Shown: positions 23,301 to 34,627 of the stretch, in pieces | Layout of the letters: the number at the start of each line of letters is the position of its first letter | How positions within the stretch are numbered: position 1 is the stretch's first letter | Source: Piper betle | Lineage: Eukaryota > Streptophyta > Magnoliopsida > Piperales > Piperaceae | Reading direction: 5' to 3' | DNA length: 64,000 nucleotides | Assembly (NCBI GenBank): GCA_033002965.1 | Contig: JAURVB010014610.1 | Span: 248,001 to 312,000, forward strand | The notes under the pieces: generated by a model | The model's input: only the letters and a program-made list of their open reading frames with translations | Database searches by the model: none | Told to the model about the DNA's origin: nothing | Translations under genes and position numbers: made by a program

Positions 23301-24470
23301 TATGACAACAGGATGACAGGGATAAAGAGGGGAATGGGACGGCAACAAAGGACAATTGCAGGAGAGTGACGGCGGCAACCCAGGAGATGGCTGCTATAGC
23401 ATTCGGGTTTGGGTGGGTGAGTGGGCAAGGGTTTGGTTGGGCAACCGATTTGGGCTCTGTTTGGTTGATATAAGTGGACAATCCATATTTTAAAAAAATT
23501 AAATTAAAATGAAAAAATACCATCAAAATATATTAAAATATGCCTGTAGGTTAAAAATTAGAGCAGACGTCCACGAACTACCTCATTCAGCAACAAGTGC
23601 TTAACCGAGAACATCATAACTAATTAAATTTTAATTGAAATGAAATCTTCAATAGAAATCAATGAAAAGAAGAAATATAATAAAATTAAAAAAATCTTAA
23701 TTATTTTTTTATTTTTTATTTTTCCTCCTATAATTTAAAAAATAATTATACATAAAATTCTCCCGCCTCTTAGTTGAAAAAATTTTATTTGTATATATAC
23801 ATATTAAAAGGCATGAATATAAAAAAATTAAATATGAAAGAACTAATGAATGAAAATACGATAAAAATATAAAAAATAATAAATTAAATTATGATAATTT
23901 ATAATTTTATATTTAAGATAAAACTCGATCTTTAAAAGTCAATAATTAAATAAAAAATGAAAACATGGAAGGAATATAAAAATAATATATAAAAATTATT
24001 ATTATTAGCCGAGCTCCGGAGCATTTCCAGCGAGAAGTCCGCTTCGGTTGGATCGGAAGCGACGACGACGGAGATGGAGCCTCCGATTTCCTGACCCCTT
24101 CGCCGATTCCCTCCTCCTTTCCATCTCCGATTTATCCCCATTTTTTCCTGAATTTTCCGACCCCTTTTTCGCCTCCCAATTCCATCCCCATTTGAGCTAC
24201 ATTTGCTCCTTTTTTTGGAGGTCATTGAGATGAAATTTGTGTTGAATTGGCTGTTGGTGGTCGCTCTGCTGCTTGTTGAATCTTGTGCGGTTGGAAAGGT
24301 CTGGTCTTCGGGTGTTAAATTGATTGTTTTGGTGGTGATTGGGGTGATTTCTTCTTGAATTTGTGTGTAATTGATTGTTGGTAGTTTCTGTGCTGCTTGT
24401 TGAATCTTGGGCGGTTGGAAAGGTTGAGTCATTGAGGAAGATTTAGAGGTTTGTTGGGGGTTCTTGGTTG
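23301..24470. other. Intergenic DNA and presumed 5' leader of the casein kinase gene
   Basis: 23470-24000 is AT-rich without genes. 24010-24470 is less AT-rich, with CT-rich text typical of a plant 5' UTR directly upstream of the kinase ATG. The long minus-strand frame across 23932-24432 is an antisense shadow with no domain. Confidence 0.45.
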
Positions 24471-27400
24471 ATGGAGCCTCGGGTAGGGAACAAGTTCCAG
24501 CTTGGTCGCAAGATCGGGAGTGGCTCGTTTGGAGAAATCTATTTAGGTGATCTTTTGATCAATTTTGGGATCAAATGTGTGCTCATGGCGTTTTTTTTTT
24601 TTGAATTGTTTGGTTGTGTTTTTTTCAGGGACGAATATACAGACGAATGAAGAGGTCGCAGTTAAGCTTGTACGTAATTTTGTGGATTATTCGATTGGAT
24701 TGGAGATTTTTGTGTCTAGTATTGATTTTTAATTTGAGATAGTAGGTTGTGTATTTAATTTGGCTGTTGATACTCTTAAATTGGTTTTGGTATATAGTAG
24801 ATTGATTGGTTAGATTACATGACATGAAAAAATCCAACATGTTTAATAAATATTATGACTGTTTGTGGTTACCGATTAGGTATTGCTGGAAGCAATACTT
24901 TTGAATTGGTTTAAAAGATTGATGAGTGTGGATAGCATAATATGAAAGAATTCAACACATTACATTTTTTAAAGTACTTGTAATTTGTGATGGATTATGA
25001 ACAGCAAGAGAGATCGACGTAAGTGTATGTATAGATATTTTTGAGTTATTTGGCAGTCTCTGAAGATGTTTGTTGAAAACTCATAGTAAACAAGCCAGTA
25101 TTAGGTGCCTGATCGGGGCTTATATTTTGTGTTGTTTATAAATAAAGTCAGTATTTAGTCGACCGATCAAAGCTTATTTTTTGTGTTGTTTAGTATGAAG
25201 TCTTTTTACCTTGTTATATTCTCTGATAAATCTGAAAGTTGGTCCGTTCTTGTTTTTTTTCTAGGAAAATGTGAAGACAAAGCACCCTCAGTTGCAATAT
25301 GAGTCGAAATTATACAGAATTCTGCAGGGTGGAAGTAATGAAAGAGCTTCATTTTTTTCTTTTTTCCTTTTTAAAAAAGTTCTCTGCTTGGTGTGTCATA
25401 TAATGGGCATAATTTTGGTGAACTGAAATGTATGTCCATGTCGTTTCCTGTTTGAACTTTTTCAGTTGGCATTCCAAACGTGGGGTGGTTTGGTGTTGAA
25501 GGTGACTACAACGTTCTTGTGATGGATCTGTTGGGCCTGAGTCTTGAAGATCTGTTTAGCTTTTGTAGTCGTAAATTATCTTTGAAGACTGTATTAATGC
25601 TCGCAGATCAGATGGTAGATATCAGCTTGCTTCTGCTTCCTTGCATTTAGTCCAAGTGGCTGTATTGTAGCTTTACCTTTTTGCATTTTCATCAGATAAA
25701 CAGAGTTGAATATGTTCATGGCAAGTCATTTCTGCATCGAGATATTAAGCCAGACAATTTTCTAATGGGATTGGGAAGACGGGCAAATCAGGTAAAATGA
25801 ATAGCACTTATTTTGTAGACAATTTGATATCTTGAAGGGTTCAACCTGAGGCTGTTCCTGCAGGTTTACATTATTGACTTTGGGCTTGCTAAAAGGTATA
25901 GAGATAATAACACACACCAGCACATCCCTTATAGGTACGGGGCTTATTAGAAATAATTTTTCCTTGTTACCTACTAGAGAGTGCACTGTTTTTTGGTATT
26001 AATTGTTTGTTTGCTATGTTACTTATTTTTTCTTTGAACAATGCAGAGAAAACAAACATCTTACTGGGACTGCTAGATATGCCAGTATGAACACACATCT
26101 TGGGATTGGTAAGAAAAATACATAAACGCGCATAAGTTATTGTTGTCTATGATTGAGTGTACCCAATTTTTTAACTTTTTCTTTCCTTTGTCACTGAATG
26201 TAGAACAAAGTCGGCGGGATGACCTTGAGTCTCTTGGTTATGTTCTGATGTATTTCCTGAAGGGGAGGTTTCTTCTTGTCCTATATCTCTCTCTAGTACT
26301 TATTCATTTATTTTAGTTTTTATTTTTCTCTCTATTAATCATGTTTCCTATGATAAACTTTTTTTTAAGTCTTCCTTGGCAAGGCATGAAAGCTGGAACT
26401 AAGAAACAAAAATATGAAAAGATTAGTGAACGAAAAGTCTCGACTTCTATTGAGGTGGGCTTTACAAAGAAAATGGCAGAAGGGTTCATTTGTAATATTG
26501 GTTTTGATAGTGTTTCTTTATTATTTTTTCAGGCATTATGCCGTAGCTATCCAACAGAGTTTTCTTCTTATTTCCATTATTGCCGATCATTACGTTTTGA
26601 TGACAAGCCAGATTATGCCTACCTCAGAAGATTGTTCCGAGATTTATTCATCCGTGAAGGTTTGAGTTTATCTTTTTTTAGCGATTGCTTTGTTGTTTCA
26701 ACAGAAGTACAATAAGAATTTTGATTTTGTTATGTTTTAAAGTAATTTTCTTAGGCACTAGTTATGAATTGCTGTTAGAATGATATGCAGTTGGTATTTT
26801 TTATTGTTGGTGAGAGCCCGAGCTTTTTCTCTAGCAATGTTATGAAAATTAATTTGTTTTCTTGTTGCAGGATTTCAATTTGATTATGTGTTTGACTGGA
26901 CAATTTTGAAGTATCAGCAGTCACAAATTGCTAGTGCACCTCCTCGTCCAATTGTATGTGCTGGTTAACTTATTTTTTCTTTGATGAGTTTTATTTTTGC
27001 CAAGAAGTAGGATATGATATCGACTTGGTGACCAATAGTCAATGTTTTAGGAACAAAACTCCAACGACGAAGCACGTTACCTTAAAATTCCAAGCTTTAG
27101 GACGAGAAGGAGATGGATAAGGAGAAAAGTGCAGAAAGAAGAAGATGAAAAAATTAACCCACATACTTTACATATTTATAGAGCGCTAGTAGTCCTTGGT
27201 CAAAATTGAACCCTCCTTTTGAAGGCTCAATAAAGGACAATTTCTTAGTCTTTATGTTAAAACAAAAACCTCCTGGTGAAGTCTCAATTTAATATAAAAC
27301 TTAAATGTTAAAAATTACAAAAATATGAAATTAACTACTATACATGGAATATCATCCGTCATCATTCTCCCAATTTTCAAAAGAACTCGACCTCGAGCTA

Positions 27401-30400
27401 TGTGTTAGAGCAAGATAACGAAGTAGTAGGAGCACTCTTAGAAGTATATAGCTTGAGTTCTCCTTTATCTTCACGTAAACAACCGACAACCCCATACAAC
27501 CAATAATAAGCATAACAAGAAAAATGACAGCTTGATGATACATGAATCATCCAATCACTCCCGCATCTATCAACCCAAGTTTGGAGGAGTAACCCTTGAA
27601 TGAGAATCCTCAAAGGGTAACAAACTGATGTCTTAGATAAGAAAGTGCGTTCATGGAGGATAGCCAAGGTTTCATCTTCAGAATGGTGCAACTCATGCTT
27701 GGGGCCCACTATACTCTCCTCATGCTTGATGGATATGATTTGGTCAAGAGGGACCTGTACATGATTCTTCTCATGTAGAAATGGTTGATACACTTGCTGG
27801 TCATGGGGAGGAAAAGGAGCAGTATGGAAAGGAAAAGTATTGGGCAGGAGAGGGGTAGCGTGTGCCGGCATAGTGGATGGTAGCAAAGATGGCTGGTTGA
27901 CTGCAAGTAGCGCCATAGTTGCCAAGGCTGGAGAAGACACGACAGTAGGCATACGTGTATGTGCATTAATGCCTTCTAATTGAGTAGGAGGAGGTTGCCC
28001 AGCAAGCCACAAGGGAGATAGTTTATCTAAACGCTGGGTGATTTCTGATAGATGAAGATCAGTGCCATTCATACGGGTTTCCAAATTCTCTTGCTGGGAG
28101 ATAAAATCCTTAAAAATCTACTCTAGCCGGGAGGTAAAATCCTTGAAAAATCTATTCTTGCTAGGAGGTGAAATCCTTCAAAGTCTGCAAGAGGACACCA
28201 AATTCTTCTTCGGTAGTATGTTGTTTTGCAGCCATGAAATAATACTAACAAGGACGAATTACATGACAGGAAGATGACCCAAGTAATTACACTAGACAAC
28301 AGTATCAAAGAGGAGTTGCAACAGCAGTAGACGTTGCACAACTCTAAAGAAAGATGTTGCCAAAGTTGATGTCTCATATGCCAAATTTGTGAATCTGTTC
28401 AATGTGGGATTGAATAGAAGGAGAAACAAACAACAATGGGTGGTGATTGGGGTGGTGGAGGGTTATAACAAATCTACAAGTTGTGATGCTGAAAAGCAAA
28501 CAAGTTGTGATGGTGATGGGACAATCACAGGAGGAAAAACTTGGCTCTGATCCACCTGATATCAACCTGTGACCGTTAGTCAATGTATTAGGAACAAAGC
28601 TCCAACGACGAAGCACGTTCTCTTGAATTTTCAAGCTTTACACAAGCTGGAGATGGATAAGGAGAAAAGTGTAGAATGAAGAAGATAAAAAATAATTTTA
28701 TTCATTCAACCAATGCTTTTCTTTAAACCCACATACTTTACATATTTATAGAGCGTTATTAGACCTTGGTCAAAATTCCCCCTCCTTTCAAAGGCATAAT
28801 AAAAGACTATTTCTTTGTGTTAAGTTAAAGCAAGAACCTCCTAATGAAGTCTCAATTTAATATAAGACTTAAATGACAAAAATTAGAAAAATATGAAATT
28901 AACTACTATATATAGAATACTATCCGTCATCAGGATATTAGAGAGATAGTAGACATCATTCTTATTTTAGGGGTAAAAAGCAAAAGTGGCTTCATGCTCT
29001 GCAATTGTTTTCTGTTTATACCAGAAAAGCTAACAATCATTAGTTGACTGATAAGCCTCTAGGAGGAATTTGCATTACATATGTTTTTGAATAATAATTA
29101 TACTAATAATAATAATAATTATTATTATTATTATTAATATTATTAATATTATTATTTTTCCTTTGAGAGGATGATTGGACTTTTTCAATCTTGAAACCAA
29201 AGTAAATCACTTGTTCTGTGTTCAGGAAATTTTTTAATGAAACATTTAGGGTAGTAGGTTGACATGTGATAATTTATATTTGCTACCGAGGTTGCAAAAT
29301 GTGCCATCTGATTTTGTTAAATTTGTAATTTACCTTGTAGAGCAGCTAATATTGAGATGTATGCAGGGACCTGGTGCTGGACCGAGTGCAGGAATGCTTC
29401 CTGCTCTTGGGAATGCGGATCGACAGCCTGGTAATTTCTTGTTACTTGTCTTAAACATGGGTTTGTTCACAGCTGTTAATCTTTTTTTCAAAAAAAAAAA
29501 CAATAGCCAGCAGCTAATCTTAAGAATTTGACTTTCTATTGTATTATTTTGATTGGTTGATTCACTTTAAGAAGCATTTGGAATTTCTGTATTTGCAATG
29601 GCTATTGTCTTTTAGAACTTGCTATATAGGGAGGTGAACTGAGTTCTTTTGGTTGAAATGTTGATTGGAAGGTCAGCAAATTTTATTTTTCAAGTCATGA
29701 CCTTGCTTCAGGTGGTGGCGAGGATGGCAGAAAACAGGGTTGGTCTGCCACAGATCCCTCTCGCCTAAGGTTGTCAGGACCATCTGTAACTGCAGTGTCA
29801 AAGCAGAAGAACCCGGTTCCAAATGATTCTGCTGCGACAAAGAACAACTTGGTAAAATATGTTGCTGTTGTTCATGCTAGTCCAGTAATGACCATAATGC
29901 TTACTATTTTACTGGTTTTAACATGTTTTCCATATTCGAGGTGAACCGATTTGATAGTTTAGGGCCTAGGTCAAATATATTGCAGGTTTATTTTGTGTTA
30001 TTTGGAGGGAAATTATTTTAAAGGTTTGTTGAAAGCTGTATCTTGTTAAGGGTAGGCTTTTGGATGTTGAGCTAATGATTCGACCAACGTCTCCTGACTT
30101 TAATTTCTTTGTGTCATAGTTTTGGCAATTGGATATAAAAAGATCATTTGGGCGGGCTACCAATAAAACTTATTAATGCGCACTTTGTACATGTTTGGTT
30201 TAGATGCTCATGTGCTTTATCTAAGCTTGTTTGAGGTGAAGCGATCAATATCCTGCTCTGTCAGGAACTGCAAAATAGCTAATAATTGAAGAAATATTTC
30301 ATGTGGATGAGGAGAAGTAAGAAATGTGTTTGTTATGAGTTTGTATACAAGCTGAATATCATTTGCCATAACTTCTCTTATTTTACCTCCGTAGTTGTCC

Positions 30401-30700
30401 AGCTCCGGCTTTCTTGGGCGGTCAAATGGCACTTCTAGGCGAGCTGCTGTATCTAACAGTCACGAGCTAATGAGTGCTGAAGCAGATTCTACCCGAATCA
30501 ATTCCAATCGCACAACTGAGGCAACTTCTGGAGCTTATCGAACAATCACCAGCAGCATGCGAAGAAGCTCACCCGTCTTGTCATCAGAACATAGACGCAC
30601 ATCATCTGGTAGAAATAGCTCTAACTTGAAGAACTATGACTCTACTCTCAGAGGCATTAAGTCCTTAAATTTCGATGCCGAAGAAAGAGCTCATTACTAG
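24471..30700 (+). CDS. Casein kinase 1-like Ser/Thr protein kinase (CKL family)
   Basis: Fourteen exons: 24471-24546, 24629-24669, 25265-25334, 25466-25614, 25696-25791, 25864-25934, 26047-26108, 26204-26267, 26370-26454, 26533-26659, 26871-26953, 29367-29430, 29712-29851, 30395-30700. They join in frame to 477 residues. Kinase marks in order: glycine loop [13 protein letters not shown], catalytic lysine in EVAVKL, catalytic loop [17 protein letters not shown], and the CK1-specific [19 protein letters not shown] in place of the usual APE. The tail (from about residue 300) is Ser/Arg-rich and low complexity, as in plant CKL proteins that act on cytoskeletal, light-signalling and brassinosteroid targets. 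Intron 11 (26954-29366) holds an antisense LTR element. NKHLTG replaces the more usual NKNLTG. The gene appears intact. The exact CKL number cannot be assigned. Confidence 0.95.
27010..28937 (-). mobile_element. Gag-only LTR retrotransposon in casein kinase intron 11
   Basis: LTRs at 27015-27364 and 28557-28932 begin TGATATC and end CGTCATCA. The 5-bp target duplication GGATA flanks both ends (27010-27014 and 28933-28937). Read on the minus strand, the primer-binding site TGGATCAGAGCCAAG follows the first LTR, close to the initiator-Met tRNA site, and the purine tract TTGGGAGAA precedes the second LTR. The element therefore runs antisense to the kinase gene. Its ~1.2-kb interior has only a gag-like frame and no protease, reverse transcriptase or integrase. 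It is a non-autonomous deletion derivative. The two LTRs differ by substitutions and one ~30-bp indel, so the insertion is not very recent. Confidence 0.9.
27398..28235 (-). pseudogene. Gag-like frame of the intronic LTR element
   Basis: An ATG at 28235 opens [20 protein letters not shown] and soon stops within a 34-bp unit repeated three times (aaggattt.a.ctccc). Beyond it a frame with an ATG near 28072 runs [19 protein letters not shown] and on through a Pro-rich segment ([19 protein letters not shown]) to the stop at 27398. The coil-then-proline layout resembles the N-terminal part of plant retrotransposon Gag. No CCHC zinc knuckle or polymerase follows. The frame is interrupted and probably makes no functional protein. 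Confidence 0.55.
29103..29157. repeat. Palindromic AAT/ATT microsatellite in casein kinase intron 11
   Basis: (taa)n followed directly by (tta)n can fold on itself. It lies between the intronic LTR element and exon 12. Confidence 0.85.
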
Positions 30701-32168
30701 CAAAACCTACAAGTGTTTGTATCAGTGCGTAGGCTTTGCTAAAGTATTAATTTCACCATCCTGTAAAATCTTTTTCCTTATTGGTTGGTTAAAATTATAA
30801 TTGCTGCTTTCGTGAGAATGTGCTGCTTTATTTTATGTTCACAAACTTTGATGATGGTCTACTCTGTTCTGTTAAATCGAGAAAGCAGTATGTATGTATA
30901 TGTGTATGTATCTAGTTGGAAGTAACTTTTGCCTATTCCAAATTGTTTTTCCATGAGGCACAATAGCCATGGAAATTGGCAAATTTTGGACATGTTGCCA
31001 TGGTTGATAAGGAGTAATATTATCTAGAAAACGAGGTGGACATGATTATTATCAATGAAGTGAGCAGTGCATTCACAGAGAGATCCAGGCAGAAGTCCAT
31101 TTCAGTTGTAGGAGGTGGTGCCCATGATGTTTCTATTCAAAGTATCAAGCCACTTGGTCTTTCTTTAATGACTTTTATAATTATTTTTTATTGTTTTATG
31201 ACACCTACTCTAATCATACTATAATCCAGGAAGCCCAAGATTGGTGATGTCACTATATGGGAAGCATTCATCCAATTAACCTAATTTCATTTAGCCAGCA
31301 GATTTTGTAATTGACTTCGAACTGAATTACCTCAAAATCAAATTAAACCAAATCTAAATATTTCAGTTAATTTGGTTTGGTAATCAAATAACCGAATTAC
31401 ATCCTAAATTATATTAAAAAATATTTTTAAATTTTTTAATTAAAATTATATCATTATTTTAGTGCATATAACCAATTATTAAGTAATTCTAACTATCATA
31501 TCATACCCAATAAATAAAATTCAATCATATAAATATTATAATTTCCTAATAATTAACATGAAATATAGATTTTAGAATATTTTTTAAAAATTTTGGTTAA
31601 TTCGGAAATATCAATATACACATTAATTTTTTTACGGGCAAACCGAAAACCGAATCAAACTATTTTGGAACCAATCCAAGTTGCTTATAAGGGTTTGGTT
31701 TGGTTTAATTTTTAGCTTTTCATCACCCTAATGCAGGATGTGAATTCAGAAGAGTGTTATTTAGAAAAGAAAAATCAGAAGCGTTAGGTAATGAAATTAC
31801 TATGTGATAGACATTTTTTCATGGAAAAAAATTGTAACCACCATTTAAGGCTTAATTAGTCATTGGCTACTAACTTATCCGGCACCATGTCAACAGAAGA
31901 ATCCAAAGCAGGCCTCGTACTCTTCTTCAGGAGATACCCAAGTTGTTTTTATTCAACTTAGAGTGGACCAAGCAATGCACTAATAGTTAAGGAGCAATGC
32001 TTACCACTTACAAGGCCAACCATGTCAACAAATGATTCCAAAGAAGAACACTTGAAAAAGTTGAGCATTAGCAAGAAAGATTCCTCACAACTTGGTGTCA
32101 ACACTTCCTTCCAACCATCTCTTCCTACTTGCAAAGACGATTGACAAGAAGCAAACAATTAAGCTCCT
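30701..32168. other. 3' flank of casein kinase, a repeat remnant, and 5' leader of MAX1
   Basis: 30701-30960 is probable 3' UTR. 31310-31735 looks like one end of a MITE family rich in 'aaccgaat', 'ttggtttggtt' and a terminal CACCCTA; a matching left end is missing. 31880-32168 is probable 5' UTR of the P450. Confidence 0.45.
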
Positions 32169-34134
32169 ATGGAGGCTTTCATGGATTTCTCAGCAAGTGC
32201 TTACTATCCTTATTTCTTCACTTCCGTTGCCGTGGTAGCTGGTTTCATCATTTATTTTTATGCACCTTACTGGGGGTGAGAAAGGTACCTGGTCCTCCTG
32301 CTGTCCCTTTGCTAGGTCACCTTCCACTGCTCACCAAGTATGGACCAGATGTCTTCACTGTCCTGGCTATAAAATATGGACCTATCTTCAGGTGAAGGAA
32401 TCCTTACAACTTATACTGTTTAATTATATCATGCACTCCATCACTTAATTCTTTGTAATTCTTGATTCACTCAGGTTTCATATGGGAAGACAGCCTCTAG
32501 TAATTATAGCAGACCCAGAACTTTGTAGAGAGGCAGGGATCAAGAAGTTCAAGTACTTGGCCAACAGAAGCATTCCTTCACCAATTTCTGCATCGCCCCT
32601 CCATCAAAAGGGGCTTTTCTTTACAAGGTAATTGATAATCAGTTTGCATGTATCAATATATGTGTGTTTACATTGATCCTGAGCTTCTGATATCAATCAG
32701 TCATAGAATACTACATATGCTAAAGAAGTTTAGCTAATATTCCTTTGAACTGTAACAGGGATTCTAGGTGGTCAACCATGAGAAACACTTTAATCTCTCT
32801 TTACCAACCTGCTCATCTTGCTAGTTTGATACCCAGAATGCAGTCTTTCATAGAGTCTGCCACAGAGAACCTCCATGAAAAAGGTGAAAACATCACCTTC
32901 AATGGCCTATCCTTGAAGTTGGCCACTGACATCATAGGCTCGGCTGCCTTTGGAGTCGACTTCGGTCTCTCCAAAGACGGCGCCGAAAATGGGAAAGATG
33001 ATGAAGTGACAAGGTTCATTAACCAGCATATGTACTCCACCACCTCTCTGAAGATGGACCTCACTGGTTCCATCTCCATTATAGTGGGCTTGCTTCTTCC
33101 CATCCTCCAAGAACCATTGAGGCAAATATTGAAGTTGATCCCAGGAACTGCCGATCGAAAAATCGATCAGACGAACAAGAGTTTGAGCAGGCAATTGGAT
33201 GAGATAGTGGCCAAGAGGATGGAGGACAAGGGAAGAGGAGTGTCCAAGGACTTCTTGTCTGCCATATTGAATGCAAGGGAAGCAAATGGGGTGTCCAAAG
33301 ACGTATTCTCTTCAGATTATATCAGTGCTCTTGCCTATGAGCACCTTGTGGCTGGCTCAGCTACAACATCTTTCACATTGGCATCAATTCTCTACTTGGT
33401 CTCTGCTCATGAAGAAGTTGAGAAGAAGCTACTTGAGGAGATTGATGCTTTTAAGCCCAGCGATGCAGTTCCTACAGCCGAAGATCTGCATCAGAAGTTT
33501 CCTTATATTGATCAGGTAGTTTGGAAATGGTGTACACGATCGGTATTACCATGATCATGCTTCCTATAACATTGAATTGATTCCCCTATATGTTATCAGG
33601 TTATCAAAGAATCAATGCGATTCTACACTGTGTCACCCTTGGTTGCAAGAGAAGCATCCCGGGAAGTGGAACTTGGTGGCTACATCCTCCCCAAGGTATT
33701 GGCATTTGATCGTACTTTGAGCTCTTGATAAGAAACATGGTTCATGATTCTTTAATTTGTTAACAATGCAGGGGACATGGGTGTGGTTAGCTCTGGGAGT
33801 ACTGGCCAAGGACCACAAGCAGTTCCCGGAGCCAGACAAGTTCAAGCCAGAGAGGTTTGATCCAAGGTGTGACGAAGAGAAGAGGAGACACCCCTATGCC
33901 AACATCCCATTTGGGATTGGCCCCAGAGCCTGCATTGGGCAGAGATTTTCCGTACAAGAGATCAAGCTCTCCCTCATCCATCTCTATAGAAGGTATACTT
34001 TCCGCCATTCCCCCAAGATGGAACGGCCACTTGAGCTAGACTATGGGATTGTTCTCAACTACAAGCATGGTGTCAAGCTCCAAGCCATTGAGCGGTTTCC
34101 CAGATTACAGCAAGATATCTCCTTGGAAGCTTGA
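32169..34134 (+). CDS. MAX1: Cytochrome P450 CYP711A (MAX1), carlactone oxidase
   Basis: Five exons: 32169-32391, 32475-32627, 32759-33515, 33600-33695, 33772-34134. A membrane anchor lies at about residues 13-33 ([21 protein letters not shown]), followed by the proline hinge [16 protein letters not shown]450 marks: I-helix [12 protein letters not shown]-helix ESMR, PERF in FKPERFDP, and heme loop [10 protein letters not shown] with the cysteine ligand. Long stretches ([35 protein letters not shown]) are diagnostic of CYP711A. The family works at the ER, oxidising carlactone toward carlactonoic acid in strigolactone synthesis. The frame breaks once: at GGGGG (32272-32276) one more G would join YAPYWG to VRKVPG and give 530 residues. 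All else is intact, so I suspect a base-run error more than gene loss. A genuine frameshift allele is the alternative. Confidence 0.93.
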
Positions 34135-34627
34135 AAGTTGAAAGTAGACCTCGATGATGCATTTGCCGTCATTAGCCATGAAAGTAGATATATACGTTAT
34201 TATATGACTGCAAGCTCAAAAGTCCACATAAAGAGTGTCATTATTATATGACTGCAAGCTCAAATTGCATGTTGGGCAGTGCTAAATATTGGAAGTGGAA
34301 GGCTAGCAGTGCTACTATGTAACAGTAAAATTGTATTAACAAAGTAATGGTACATCCTTTACCATGAAAACTTGACAAAGTAACACAAACAAGCATCATC
34401 TGATGGCATGGCAAGCAGCCATTTTATTTTTCAGGATATTGTCATATGCACACTGCTATGGTTTTTTTACAGAATGCATGCAATCAGTCACACACCAAGT
34501 ATTACGTTCCTACACTCGAATCAACTTCAAACCAAAATAAAAATGAAAATCCAATCATTCAGTAAAGCTGGTTGAAAGAACTAGCAAACCAGAAAGTTTG
34601 TATCCTATACTCAAACCTCATCCCCTA

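Noticed and set aside
23932..24432. 166-codon minus-strand frame
   Set aside because: Antisense to the presumed leader of the casein kinase gene, with low-complexity composition and no domain.
26341..26715. 124-codon plus frame presented as a separate gene
   Set aside because: It is casein kinase exons 9 and 10 plus read-through of the intron between them.
32813..33285. Minus-strand frames across MAX1
   Set aside because: Shadows of the P450 coding exon.
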